From DYRB01 sp963802205 (GTDB lineage: Bacteria > Pseudomonadota > Gammaproteobacteria > Chromatiales > Chromatiaceae), in NCBI GenBank assembly GCA_963802205.1, contig CAWDHW010000032.1, positions 1-64,000 of the forward strand: 64,000 bases of DNA, written 5' to 3'. Shown piece after piece: positions 54,436 to 63,981 of the stretch; positions within the stretch are counted from its first letter, which is position 1, and each line of letters begins with the position of its first letter. Both the position numbers and the translations under genes were made by a program. Under the pieces are notes generated by a model. The model was given only the letters and a program-made list of their open reading frames with translations, made no database searches and was not told where the DNA came from.

Positions 54436-56831
54436 GTCTGCTTGATCGGATCGCGGTCAACTCCCGCTACACCCGCTCCGCCAATCTGGAGCGGGATATC
54501 GACTCACTGCCCAGCGTCGAGTCCTACATTCCAACTACGCGGAGCCTGGACACTCTGCGCCGCATCCTCGCCGGGTTCGATGCCGCCGAAGCCCCCCGCG
54601 CCTGGTCCTTGGTGGGCCCCTACGGGTCCGGCAAGTCATCTTTTGCCGTCTTTCTCTCCCATCTTCTTGCCGACGAGGCTTACGACACCGGTGCCGCCGC
54701 ACGCCGGGTACTGGCCCGATTTGACAGGCCACTTGCAGAGCAATGCATCGCCTTGGGGACCGGCACCGCTGGACACTGCTGTGTTCTGCTGACTGGGAGC
54801 CCCGAGCCCCTGTCTACCCGTCTCGCAACCGCCCTATGGCGTGGCGCGCGGGAATTCTGGCGGGATCGCCTTGGGCGTCGACCCGCGATCCTCGGCACGC
54901 TGGAATCCCTGGCGCACCGCAGCCAAATCCTTTCCAGCGAGATCGGGCCGGTCATCGGCCAGTTGCAGGACGCCGTCGCTGCAGCCGGTGGAAACGGTCT
55001 GCTGCTGGTGTTCGACGAGCTTGGCAAGTTCTTGGAGTATGAGGCGCGCCATGGGGCGAACGACATCTATCTCCTGCAATCCCTGGCCGAGCATGCGGTT
55101 CGCCACCACGCGGCGCCCCTCAACCTCGTCGTGCTGCTGCACCAGTCCTTTGAGCAATATGCCCTGCGGCTCGGCGAGGCCCTGCGTAACGAATGGTCCA
55201 AGGTCCAGGGCCGCTTCGAGAACATCCCATTCCTGGAGGCCCCCGAACAAGTCCTGCGCATCGTCGCCGCCGCCTGCCGCCAAAGCCTCAATCCGGACGA
55301 GCGGGCCCTGGTCCGGCAAGGTGCGCAAAGGGCCGCGACCACCCTGCTGGCAGAGCGCGCCCTGCCAGCGGCCTTGGGTCTAACCGAAGCCACTGACCTG
55401 CTCGCCGCCTGCTATCCACTCCACCCAGTCGCCGCCCTGCTACTGCCGCCGCTGTGCCAGCGCGTGGCGCAGAACGAGCGCACCCTGTTCAGCTACCTGG
55501 GGAGCCAAGAACCCCACGGCTTCCGAGAGACACTCGGGCGTCTCCAGCAAGTGGGCGAAACCGTCTCCCCTGCGGAGATCTACGACTATTTCATCCACAA
55601 CCAGCCTGCCGCCTCCACCTCCCACCACACCCACCGACGCTGGAACGAGGTCGTCACCGCGGTCGAGCGTCTCGGCGACGCCCCACCTGCCCAGATCGCC
55701 CTGCTCAAGGCCATCGGCCTGCTCAACATCATCGGCGCCCAAGGCAACCTCAAGGCATCGCCGGAACTCGTTGCGCTATGCTTTGAGGCGAATGCCGGCG
55801 ACCAGCCACAGTCCCTGATCGATGACCTATTGGCCCGATCCATCGTTCAGTTCCGTCGCTTCAGCAACGAATACCGCGTCTGGGCCGGCAGCGATTTCGA
55901 CCTTGAGGGCGAACTGGCCCGCGCCCGTGCCGAGCTGAGTCAGATCGACCTGATCACGACTCTGACCCAGCGCACGCCGCCTCGGCCCCTCGTGGCACGC
56001 CGACACAGCATCGGCACCGGCACCCTGCGCTACTTCCAGCCCGTTTATACCGATCTGGACCGCTGCCTGACCCTTGACACCGAACCGACCATCCCCCGCC
56101 TGTTGTTGGTCCTTCTGGACTCCGAGGAGGACCAGGAAGACGTGCCCCGGGTCCTGCGCGCTCTGTCGGATCGAGACCTTGCCGTTGTCTGCACCAACGC
56201 CGGCCCACTGCGAGACGCGCTCATCGACGCCTTGGCCTTTGAGGCCGTTCGCGCTCATGCCCAAGGACTGCAAGGCGATCCGGTCGCCCAACACGAGTTG
56301 CGCGAGCAACACGCAGTGGCCGAGCGGCGTTTGGACCAGGGGCTATCCCAGGTCTTCGAACATCCAGGCGAGGGTCGCTGGTACTGGCAGGGGCAGGAGC
56401 TTCCCATTGACGACAAGGGCGACCTCCAGCGCGCCCTGTCCCGTGCGCTCGACGACCTCTACGGTCAAGCACCTTCGATGCGCAATGAACTGATCAATCG
56501 GGACCAACCATCCAGCCAGGCCGCTGCGGGCCGAAACAAGCTGCTCGCGGCCATGTTGGAGCACGCCGAACAGGAAGATCTGGGTATCGACAGATTTCCT
56601 CCTGAGAAGGCCATGTACCGTGCCCTGTTGCGTGCGCCTGGTCTACATCGGCTGGAGGACGTCTTGCCTACGGCGACCAAGACCCAACGGCAAGGGCCTT
56701 GGCCGCGCATGACTGGCTGGAAGTGCGGCCGGTCTAACAAGTGGCGCCGGAAATCCTGGCCTGGGACCTGGGTCTTGGAGAATCCGCAGTGCTGGAATTG
56801 GCGCACACCTTCACCGGCAGCACCGCGGTGA
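54432..56831 (+). pseudogene. P-loop ATPase of a defence system (SspC/BrxC-like), 3'-truncated
   Basis: A large ATPase with Walker A in SLVGPYGSGKSSFAVFLSHL near residue 60 and Walker B in NGLLLVFDELGKFLEYEA near 190, then HQSFEQYA, QRVAQNERTLFSYLGSQEPH and a long helical region. This layout resembles the large ATPases of BREX-like and Ssp systems. Similarity holds to about residue 743 (PPEKAMYRALLRAPGLHR). The last 56 codons run out of frame through a DUF3368 remnant (GPWPRMTGWKCGRSNKWRR), so the native C-terminus is lost. Activity is uncertain. The 4-bp overlap with the DUF4007 gene implies they worked together. Confidence 0.7.
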
Positions 56832-57000
56832 TCGACGATCTGGCTGGTCGCCGCTGCGCGGCACCGTCGGCCTCGTGCTGGGGGCCAAGCTGACCGGGCG
56901 CCTCGCGGCAGCCCGCCCCGTCCTGGAGCGCCTGCGGGACACGGGGATGTACCTATCCGATGCGGTGCTGCAACGGGCTCTGCGTCGGGTCGGGGAGTAG
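56655..57000 (+). pseudogene. DUF3368 (PIN-like) protein relic
   Basis: Frames other than that of the ATPase read YGDQDPTARALAAHDWLEVR, stop, then ILAWDLGLGESAVLELAHTF and TAVIDDLAGRRCAA. After another shift they read LRGTVGLVLGAKLTGRLAAA and TGMYLSDAVLQRALRRVGE before a TAG. This is the conserved C-terminal two thirds of DUF3368, often a toxin partner of small antitoxins. An in-frame stop, a frameshift and loss of the N-terminus show it is dead. It has replaced the end of the ATPase gene. Confidence 0.65.
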
Positions 57001-57096
57001 CCGGTGCGACCAAACAACTTGAACCGACACACGCTTGCGACGCAAAGATCTCTGCCCCCTGTTCCGCCACTCCGTTATCGCCCGCAGGCCCTGTTG

Positions 57097-57684
57097 ATGG
57101 AAGACACGACGACCAGGTACTACACGGAGAACGCCCAGGCGTTCTTCGCCGACACCGTCGCCGTCTCCATGGACAGCCTCTACGCCCGCTTCCTGCCGCA
57201 CATCCCGCCCGGCGGACACATCCTCGATGCCGGCTGCGGCTCGGGCCGGGACACCCTGGCATTCCTGCAAAAGGGCTACCGCGTCACCGCCTTCGACGCC
57301 TCGCCGACCCTCGCCGCCCTGGCCGAGCGCCACACGGGCCAGCCGGTCCAGGTGCTGCGCTTCCAGGACCTGGCGTGGCGCCGGGAATTCGACGGCATCT
57401 GGGCCTGCGCCAGCCTCCTGCACGTCCCCGCCGTGGACCTGCCCGAGGCCCTGGGCCGCCTCGCCCTGGCGCTGCGCCTGGGTGGCGTCCTCTACGCCTC
57501 CTTCAAGTACGGACGCGGCGAGCGCGAACATCGGGGCCGGAATTTCACCGACTTCGACGAGGCCGGGCTCCGGACCCTCCTGGGCCAGGTCCCGGACCTA
57601 ACAGAACGGGAGACCTGGACCACCGAGGACCTGCGCCCCGGCCGCGCCGCCGAGCGCTGGCTCAACACCCTGCTGGCTGCCTGA
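57097..57684 (+). CDS. Class I SAM-dependent methyltransferase (TehB-like)
   Basis: A 195-residue methyltransferase with motif I HILDAGCGSGRDTLAFLQKG, motif II VTAFDASPTLAALAE and a post-motif FDGIWACASLLHVPAVDLPE, ending with GGVLYASFKYGRGEREHRGR. The substrate is unknown. The ATG at 57097 (MEDTTTRYYTENAQ) is chosen because it begins the conserved Tyr-rich N-terminus; an upstream GTG or in-frame codon would add about 30 unconserved residues. Its stop is 3 bp before the helicase start, so the two are translated together. Confidence 0.85.
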   Translation: MEDTTTRYYTENAQAFFADTVAVSMDSLYARFLPHIPPGGHILDAGCGSGRDTLAFLQKGYRVTAFDASPTLAALAERHTGQPVQVLRFQDLAWRREFDGIWACASLLHVPAVDLPEALGRLALALRLGGVLYASFKYGRGEREHRGRNFTDFDEAGLRTLLGQVPDLTERETWTTEDLRPGRAAERWLNTLLAA

Positions 57685-57687
57685 CCC

Positions 57688-60629
57688 ATGGCCCAGCAAC
57701 TCAGCACCGGCGGGGCCCGCGACCCCTTTCTGCCGCGCCTGCTGGCCGCCATCCGCCAGGCCAGCGAGATCGACCTGGCGGTGGCCTTCGTCAAGTCCAG
57801 CGGTCTGGCCCTGCTGTTCGGGGCCCTGTCCGACGCCATCCTGCTCCGCGGCGCCCGGCTGCGGGTGCTGACCAGCGACTACCTCGAAGTCACCGACCCG
57901 GCGGCCCTGCGCCGACTGTTGCTGCTCGCCGAGCGTGGGGCCGAGGTTCGCCTGTTTGAGGCCGGGAACCACAGCTTTCACCTCAAGGCATACATCTGTG
58001 TGCGCAGCGACCGGGGCCAGGCCCTGTGGGGCTCCGCCTTCATCGGGTCCAGCAACATCAGCCGCACCGCCCTGACCGACGGCCTGGAGTGGAACTTTCG
58101 CATCGACCACCCCGAGGACCTCAGCCACCCCGCGGCCAGCCACTTCCGGGAGATCCGCGAGGAGTTTCAGATCGTCTTCGATCACGGCAACGCCCGCACC
58201 CTGGATCACGCCTGGATCGACGCCTACGAGGCCCGCCGCCGGGTCCAACGCCTACCCCTGGCCCATGTCTGGGACGAGCCCGAGGAGCCCAGGCCCCAGC
58301 CCTCGCCGGTCCAGGCCGAGGCCCTGGCCGCCCTGGAGGCCACCCGGGCGGCGGGCTACACCCGCGGCCTGGTGGTCATGGCCACCGGGCTCGGCAAGAC
58401 CTACCTCGCCGCCTTCGACAGCGAGCGCATGCAGGCGCGGCGCGTCCTCTTCGTCGCGCACCGGGAAGAGATCCTTCTCCAGGCCGAGGAGAGCTTCCAG
58501 CGGGTGCGCCCGAATGCCCGCATCGGTTGGTACACCGGCGGGCGCAAGGAGGACGCGGACCTGCTCTTCGCCTCCATCCAGACCCTGGGCCGTGCCGAAC
58601 ACCTGGCCCTGTTCGACCCGGCCCACTTCGACTATGTCGTAGTGGACGAATTCCACCACGCCGCCGCCCCCCTCTATCGGCGCCTGCTGCAACACTTCCG
58701 GCCCCGCTTCCTGCTCGGCCTCACCGCCACCCCGGAGCGCACCGACCAGTCGGACATCCTGAGCCTGTGCGACGACAACCTGGTCTACAGCCGCCGCCTG
58801 TTCGATGGGGTGGAACTGGGCCTGCTGTGCCCCTTCGTCTATTACGGCATCTACGACGAGACCGTGGACTACCAGGAGATCCCCTGGCGCAACGGTCGTT
58901 TCGACCCGACTGCCCTGTCCCACAAGCTGGCCACCCTGGGCCGCGCCAAGCATGCCCTCACCCACTGGCGCGACAAGGCCCAGGACCGCACCCTCGCCTT
59001 CTGCGTCTCCACCGCCCATGCCGACTTCATGGCCGAACGCTTCCGCAAGGAGGGCATCCGGGCCGCGGCGGTCTACGCGGGGTCCAGCCTGGACCGCGGC
59101 GACGCCTTGGAGCAACTGGAGCGCGGCGACCTGCAAGTGCTCTTCTCGGTGGACCTGTTCAACGAGGGGGTGGACCTGCCGGCCATCGACACCGTCATGA
59201 TGCTCCGGCCCACCGAGTCCAAGATCCTGTTCCTGCAACAGCTCGGGCGCGGCCTGCGCCGACATGCGGGCAAGCGGCATCTGGTGGTCCTGGACTTCAT
59301 CGGCAACCACAAGGGGTTCCTCAACAAACCCCAGGCCCTGTTCGACTGCGGCAGCCGTTACCAGGACCTGGCCGCCTTTGGCCGCCGCGTCCGGGACGGG
59401 CAACTCAAGCTCCCACCCGGCTGCTTCGCCAACTACGATCTCGCCATACTCGACTTCCTGACCCAGCTCAGCGGCAAGGGCCTGGAGACGGACTACCAGT
59501 CGCTGAAGGAGACCGCCGGCCGGCGCCCGACCCTCACCGAGGTCTATCGGGCCAGCGCCAACCTCAGAAACCTGCGCCGCGCAGGCAGCCACTGGTGGGC
59601 CCTGGTGCGCGACCAGGGCGACCTGGACCCGGCCGAGGCCGCCTGCCTGGAGCGACACGCGGGGTTCCTGCGGGAGGTCGAGACCACGGCCATGACCCGT
59701 AGCTTCAAGGCCATCCTGTTGGAGTCGTTCCTGGAACTCGACGGCTTTGCGACCCCGCCCCGGGTCGCGGACCTCGCCGACCGGGCCCTGCACGTCTTTC
59801 GCCGCCGTCGGGGCTTTGTCAGCGACATCCGGGAGGATCTGCGGGACCTGGACCGCATCGACCCGGCCAAGTGGCTGGCCTACTGGAGCGGCAACCCGAT
59901 CAACGCCTGGACCGGCGGCAACCGCAAGGCGGAGGCCAAGCCCTGGTTCGAGGTCCGGGACGGGCGCTTCGCCCCGACCTTCGCGGTCGCCAAAGACGAA
60001 CGCACGGTGTTTCAGGACATGGTCCAGGAGTTGGTGGACTACCGACTCGCGGCCTACGAGCCCCGGCTGGGGCTTGGCCCCGAGGCCGAGGCCCCGGTCG
60101 GGCCCGCAGCAGGCGAGGTCGCAGCCCAACCGCCAAGATCATCCCCTTCCACCGGCCTACCGCCCCGCCGAGCGACTGGCAGGAGGTCCCCTACTTCCCG
60201 AATCTGCGCATCGCCTGCGGCCACTTCCGCGCCGGCAGCGCCGTGGCCGAGACCACTTGCCACCTGGCCCCCGGCCATGGGCGCCTGGACCCCCAGCGTC
60301 ACTTCGTCGCCCGGGCCATCGGCAACTCCATGAACGGTGGCAAGCAGCCGGTCCAAGACGGCGACTACCTGTTGCTGGAACTAATCGACTCGAACCGGGC
60401 CGGTTCCATCACCGGCACCACCGTTGTCGTCGAACGTCGGGAGGCAGGGGAGGATCAGTACCTACTGCGCCTGGTCACCAAAACTCCGGATGGCAGTTAC
60501 ATCCTCAAGGCCGTGAACCGGGACTATCCGGACTACGACGCGGACGAAGAGATGCAGACCCGGGCGAGATTGAAGGCGGTGCTCAGACCAGAGGATCTCT
60601 GGCCGACGGCCAACGCCGAAGAATCATGA
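57688..60629 (+). CDS. PLD nuclease - SF2 helicase - LexA/S24-like fusion protein, one frameshift
   Basis: The N-terminal phospholipase-D-like domain (about 1-170) has the HLK...GSSN catalytic motif in HSFHLKAYICVRSD and FIGSSNISRTAL. The SF2 helicase (about 205-560) has MATGLGKTYLAAF (motif I), VVVDEFHHAAAP (II), LGLTATPERTDQSD (III) and QQLGRGLRRHAGKRH (VI). A long C-terminal helical region follows, then, after a one-base frame change near 60140, an S24/LexA-like domain (GNSMNGGKQPVQDGDYLLLE). Adding one base makes 2,943 nt or 981 codons. The Ser of the S24 domain is present but the usual catalytic Lys position appears changed. It probably remodels or cuts foreign or damaged DNA together with the methyltransferase. 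Confidence 0.82.
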
Positions 60630-60702
60630 CCCCCAACACCCGCAAAAGCCATTGCCGACAGGAGATTAGCAACGGGGCACCCCGACCCCGCTGGTCGATC
60701 CT

Positions 60703-61002
60703 GTGCCCCTGTTGCCCAGCCAGAGCACCAAAGATCGGTTCAAGCACGATCTGGCTGCACTGATCGACCGATACCGGACGGTCTTGGAAGCCGAGTATCT
60801 TGCGACCCTGCTCACCAGCGAGATCGAGCGGCTCGGCAGCCCCATCGCTGCCAGGGGGGATTGGGGTCTTGACTTGTGCCATGGGCACAAGTCAAGACCT
60901 GACGCCAGATCTAGGCCAGGCAACCTTGCCTGTGGTGCCAGTGCTCACCGCCGCCTGGGTGTTGACCGCGAACTGGGCCAAATGGACATCGGTGCGGGCT
61001 AG
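60703..61002 (+). CDS. Hypothetical protein with a hairpin in its coding region
   Basis: From a GTG, the first 48 residues (DRFKHDLAALIDRYRTVLEA then YLATLLTSEIERLGSPIAA) look like a genuine amphipathic helical protein. The rest (residues after about 53) becomes low-complexity and starts at a perfect palindrome at 60865-60899, so the natural gene may end differently or be disrupted there. I do not recognise a family. It lies 73 bp after the helicase gene. Confidence 0.4.
   Translation: MPLLPSQSTKDRFKHDLAALIDRYRTVLEAEYLATLLTSEIERLGSPIAARGDWGLDLCHGHKSRPDARSRPGNLACGASAHRRLGVDRELGQMDIGAG
60865..60899. repeat. Perfect 16-bp inverted repeat with 3-nt loop
   Basis: GGTCTTGACTTGTGCC (60865-60880) and its exact complement (60884-60899) are separated only by ATG. 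Such a hairpin is very stable. There is no T-run, so it is not a standard terminator. It may be a fold-back duplication, a cruciform or a protein-binding site. Confidence 0.75.
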
Positions 61003-61054
61003 GGCGGGTTTGGGTCCCGGCGTGGTGCGAAGCATCCCTTCCTGGATGCAGTCG

Positions 61055-61750
61055 CTACTGGACTTGTCCATGCAGGCCTATCCGACAGGCGACGATCCAG
61101 CACAGGGCGGCCCAAGCCGTCCCGCCGGCCCAACCGGCCAGGACGTCCGTGGGCCAATGGACACCCAGATAGACCCGGCTTATGCCGACCAGGACCGTGG
61201 CCACCGCGGCGCAGGCGATGAGGTAGAGGCGTATCGCCCGGCGCTCGTGCACCAAGGCCAGCAAGGCACCCCCGGTGAGGTAGACGATGGCCGAGAGCAT
61301 GGAGTGTCCGCTCGGGAAGCTCGCCGTCTGCACCAGGGATCCGTGGGAGATCAGATCCGGTCGCGGGCGCTGGAACCCGGCCTTGAGGGCCAGGCTAACC
61401 AGCAGGCCGCCGCCGATGGCGAGCAGCACATACAGAGCGGCGCGGCGCATCCCCCGCAGCCACAGATAGCCCAGGATGGCGAGGGTCAGGAGGCTTAAGA
61501 CCCCCACCCCGCCGAGGCCGGTGAAGTCTCGGAAGGCCTCCTCCACCCAGGCCGGTCCAATGGGCTGCTGCGGGTTCCCCTGGGCACGCATGGCGATCAG
61601 GATGCGTTCGTCCAGGTGCAGCGTATCGCCCTCCACCACCTCTTCGGCAATGGCGAAGAAGGCCAGGGCGCCGAGGATCGCGAGGGCGGCGGCGATCCAG
61701 GTGAAGCGTTGCAGGACCAGGTGCTGCGGGACTGATGGTCTCGGGTTCAT
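61055..61750 (-). CDS. PAP2 family membrane phosphatase
   Basis: A 231-residue integral-membrane phosphatase with about six helices. The three PAP2 motifs are present: KAGFQRPRPD, SFPSGHS and SRVYLGVHWPTD, with the catalytic His residues in the second and third. Likely substrates are undecaprenyl or phosphatidyl phosphates. The start at 61750 gives a short cytoplasmic N-terminus before the first helix (LAILGALAFFAIAEEVV). Confidence 0.9.
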   Translation of the reverse strand: MNPRPSVPQHLVLQRFTWIAAALAILGALAFFAIAEEVVEGDTLHLDERILIAMRAQGNPQQPIGPAWVEEAFRDFTGLGGVGVLSLLTLAILGYLWLRGMRRAALYVLLAIGGGLLVSLALKAGFQRPRPDLISHGSLVQTASFPSGHSMLSAIVYLTGGALLALVHERRAIRLYLIACAAVATVLVGISRVYLGVHWPTDVLAGWAGGTAWAALCWIVACRIGLHGQVQ

Positions 61751-62098
61751 GGGTTTTGGGTCCTCAAGCTCGCTACACCACCAACCGCCCTACCCCATCG
61801 GCGACCCGAACCTCGGCCCGCGTCCAGACATTGAAGGGGGTCACCTCACGAAACGGAAGATACGGCATGTTAACCGGAAGATAACTTTTGTCTTACGGCC
61901 GCAGTTCAGGGTATACGCCGGAATGACTGGCGGTGTGTGCGCCAACTGAAGGTCAGGCCGTCGGCGGAAAGAGCGAAAGGTTGGGGTTGGTTTCCCTTCG
62001 CCCGAGATCTGTGACCCGACCTCCCGGACACCCATCGAGCCGGCCAGCCCTCGCCGTACGATTTTTCCGTTTCGTGAGCGGACCCCGCTCTGTCGCGC
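61751..62098. other. Non-coding stretch between PAP2 and DUF429 genes
   Basis: This contains the PAP2 promoter region and a moderately AT-rich segment at 61850-61930 (GTTAACCGGAAGATAACTTT). A minus-strand open frame crosses it but overlaps DUF429 out of frame and has no recognisable content. I see no RNA gene or repeat. Confidence 0.5.
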
Positions 62099-62812
62099 TC
62101 ACCCGGGCCCCATCCCAGCGCCTTCGACGGGGCCCGCGGCCGCTCTCGGGCAGGGGCCGCAGGCCGGGACGACGATGAATCCCTCCCCGACGTCACCGTA
62201 GGTCTTGAAGCGACCAGCCAGGAGCGCCTGGGCGGCCAGGGCGCAGAGGGCGGCATCGACCAGATCGATATTGGCCAGCGGTACCGTGGCAATGCCCACC
62301 TCACGGAGCAGCGCGCGGCGCACGACGCCCTTCCCGCGGGCGGGCACGACCCTTCCGGCAAGGGCGCAGGCGACCGCTTGAGGGAAGGTCTCGCAGCAGA
62401 TCGGGCCGGCGGCGGCATTGCCCCCGTCGAACAGCCGGAAGTGCGCTTCGATGACCCGGTAAAGAGCGGCCCCATTGAGCATCCAGCGATAGAAGTCGCG
62501 GCCCGCGGCCGCCTCCAGGCTCGGGGTGGCAAAGGCATGGATGCCCTCGGCGGCAAGGGCGCGTTCGGCGGGCCTGGCCCTACCGGTGCGGCTCCAGCGA
62601 CAGGGGGCATCGATAGCGACGGCCCGGGCGCCGACCTGGACGCACCAGGCGGCCACGGCCAGCGGGTCCGGCGACGCAAACTGGTCGAGATAGAGCCCAT
62701 CCCGGAGGGCCACGGCGTGGAAGCCCTTGCGGGGGCCGCCGACATCGATCCCGACCACGACGGTCTCCGGGATCGGTGCGCACCCTGCTCCGCCCTGAGG
62801 GCCTGGCTTCAT
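62099..62812 (-). CDS. DUF429 family protein (RNase H-like fold)
   Basis: A 237-residue protein with ETVVVGIDVGGPRKGFHAVA (first acidic residue), ARAVAIDAPCRWSRTGRARP, CCETFPQAVA and NIDLVDAALCALAAQALLAG (last Asp pair). This is the predicted nuclease pattern of DUF429. Function is unproven. I set the ATG at 62812 (MKPGPQGG); another ATG at 62854 would add 14 residues. Confidence 0.75.
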   Translation of the reverse strand: MKPGPQGGAGCAPIPETVVVGIDVGGPRKGFHAVALRDGLYLDQFASPDPLAVAAWCVQVGARAVAIDAPCRWSRTGRARPAERALAAEGIHAFATPSLEAAAGRDFYRWMLNGAALYRVIEAHFRLFDGGNAAAGPICCETFPQAVACALAGRVVPARGKGVVRRALLREVGIATVPLANIDLVDAALCALAAQALLAGRFKTYGDVGEGFIVVPACGPCPRAAAGPVEGAGMGPG

Positions 62813-62923
62813 CGCCGCCACGGCATCAGCACCGGGAACGGGCGTTCCGCGCATTCGGTCGCGTGGTGGACATTTCGTTCCTGTGGCGCTCTGTGGCGTG
62901 GGCCCGTCATCCTCCGGCAGGAT

Positions 62924-63739
62924 TCAGTGCGGCCTGATTCCAAGGAGGTTGCGGACCCGCTTCCAGGGATGCACGGCCACCGGGGCCTCCCCGGCCTTCC
63001 GGTCGAAGAAGAATCCGGTCGAGGAGCCGCCGTCGAGGTTGATGGCCTGATCGACCCGCCAACTGGTCAAGGCACCCGGCGCGGCGAGAGATTGCCCAAG
63101 CTCGCCAAGGGTGAGCGTGCTCAGGGTGGCGCCGAGCACCCAGCGCCCGCGCCCATCTGTGGCGACAAAGGTCCGGCGCCGGGGATCCGACGTGGAAAGG
63201 CCCCGCACCGCCTGACCCCCTTCCACCAGGTAGGGGCCGGTCTGCAACAAGGCGGTGATGCCCGGGTGATCCTGGAACTGGGCCCGCCGGACGATGTGGG
63301 TGCCCCTGCCATCGCCGTAGACCACGCCACTGAGGAGTTTCGCGGTCTCGAACCGGTTGATCCGTGTCCCCCGCGAGATCACCAGCCCGGATGGCCGCCA
63401 GTCCGGATGAAAAAAGCCGCCGTTCACCCCCGCGACACAGCCCTGGGCCCGGAAGGCGTCCCCCAGGGTCGGATAGGCGGGCTCGGGACCGGCCCCGAGA
63501 TCGACAACCTCCAGGCGAAACGCCCGAGAGGTGAAAAATGCCAGGTGCGCAGTGACCTGCCTGCCGTCGGATGGACGGACCGCCGTGCGTTTGGCGTAGA
63601 ACAGGTCCGAGGTGCTGTCCCGGCGGTCCGGTTCCACGGCGGGCTTCCATTCCGCGGCGAGCGCGTTGGGGGCAACCGCGAGCAGGAGGCAGAGGAGAAG
63701 GTGTGACGAGGTCATGAGGCGAGCTGTGCTTGGCTTCAT
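62924..63739 (-). CDS. Phosphodiester glycosidase (DUF2233/NAGPA domain), exported
   Basis: A 271-residue precursor with a signal peptide (SSHLLLCLLLAVAPNALA). The NAGPA-like domain follows: GCVAGVNGGFFHPDWRPSGL, HIVRRAQFQDHPGITALLQT and the conserved late motif DQAINLDGGSSTGFFFD. Homologues process exopolysaccharide or phosphodiester-linked sugars in the periplasm. Its ATG at 63737-63739 overlaps the stop codon of the upstream ribbon-helix-helix gene; a second ATG at 63715 is also possible. Confidence 0.82.
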   Translation of the reverse strand: MKPSTARLMTSSHLLLCLLLAVAPNALAAEWKPAVEPDRRDSTSDLFYAKRTAVRPSDGRQVTAHLAFFTSRAFRLEVVDLGAGPEPAYPTLGDAFRAQGCVAGVNGGFFHPDWRPSGLVISRGTRINRFETAKLLSGVVYGDGRGTHIVRRAQFQDHPGITALLQTGPYLVEGGQAVRGLSTSDPRRRTFVATDGRGRWVLGATLSTLTLGELGQSLAAPGALTSWRVDQAINLDGGSSTGFFFDRKAGEAPVAVHPWKRVRNLLGIRPH

Positions 63740-63981
63740 GCAGCCGCGACCAGTTCCCGAATGTCGGGTAGATTCTCCGCGGCCTGGCCGAGTTCCGGCT
63801 GATCGTGCAGGAGATCGATCGCCCGACCCAGGCGCCGGCCCGCTCTGGCCGCAGCCCCACGCTCCGGGTACTCGCGCAAGGCGTCGTTGATGACCCACCC
63901 CTTGGAACGGTGCAGGCGGGCGGCAGGCGATTCCAGTCGGCTCAACATGTCGTCCGGCACCCGGATACTGGTCATGCCCAT
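63736..63981 (-). CDS. Ribbon-helix-helix (RHH) DNA-binding protein, antitoxin-like
   Basis: An 81-residue protein: MTSIRVPDDMLSRLESPAAR gives the beta strand and first helix, and SKGWVINDALREYPERG the second helix of an RHH domain. A C-terminal helical tail (AIDLLHDQPELGQAAENLP) could bind a toxin. No RelE/ParE-like toxin follows; the next gene is the glycosidase, whose start overlaps this stop by two bases. The start lies 6 residues before SIRVPDD and is close to the window edge, so an earlier start cannot be excluded. Confidence 0.65.
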   Translation of the reverse strand: MGMTSIRVPDDMLSRLESPAARLHRSKGWVINDALREYPERGAAARAGRRLGRAIDLLHDQPELGQAAENLPDIRELVAAA

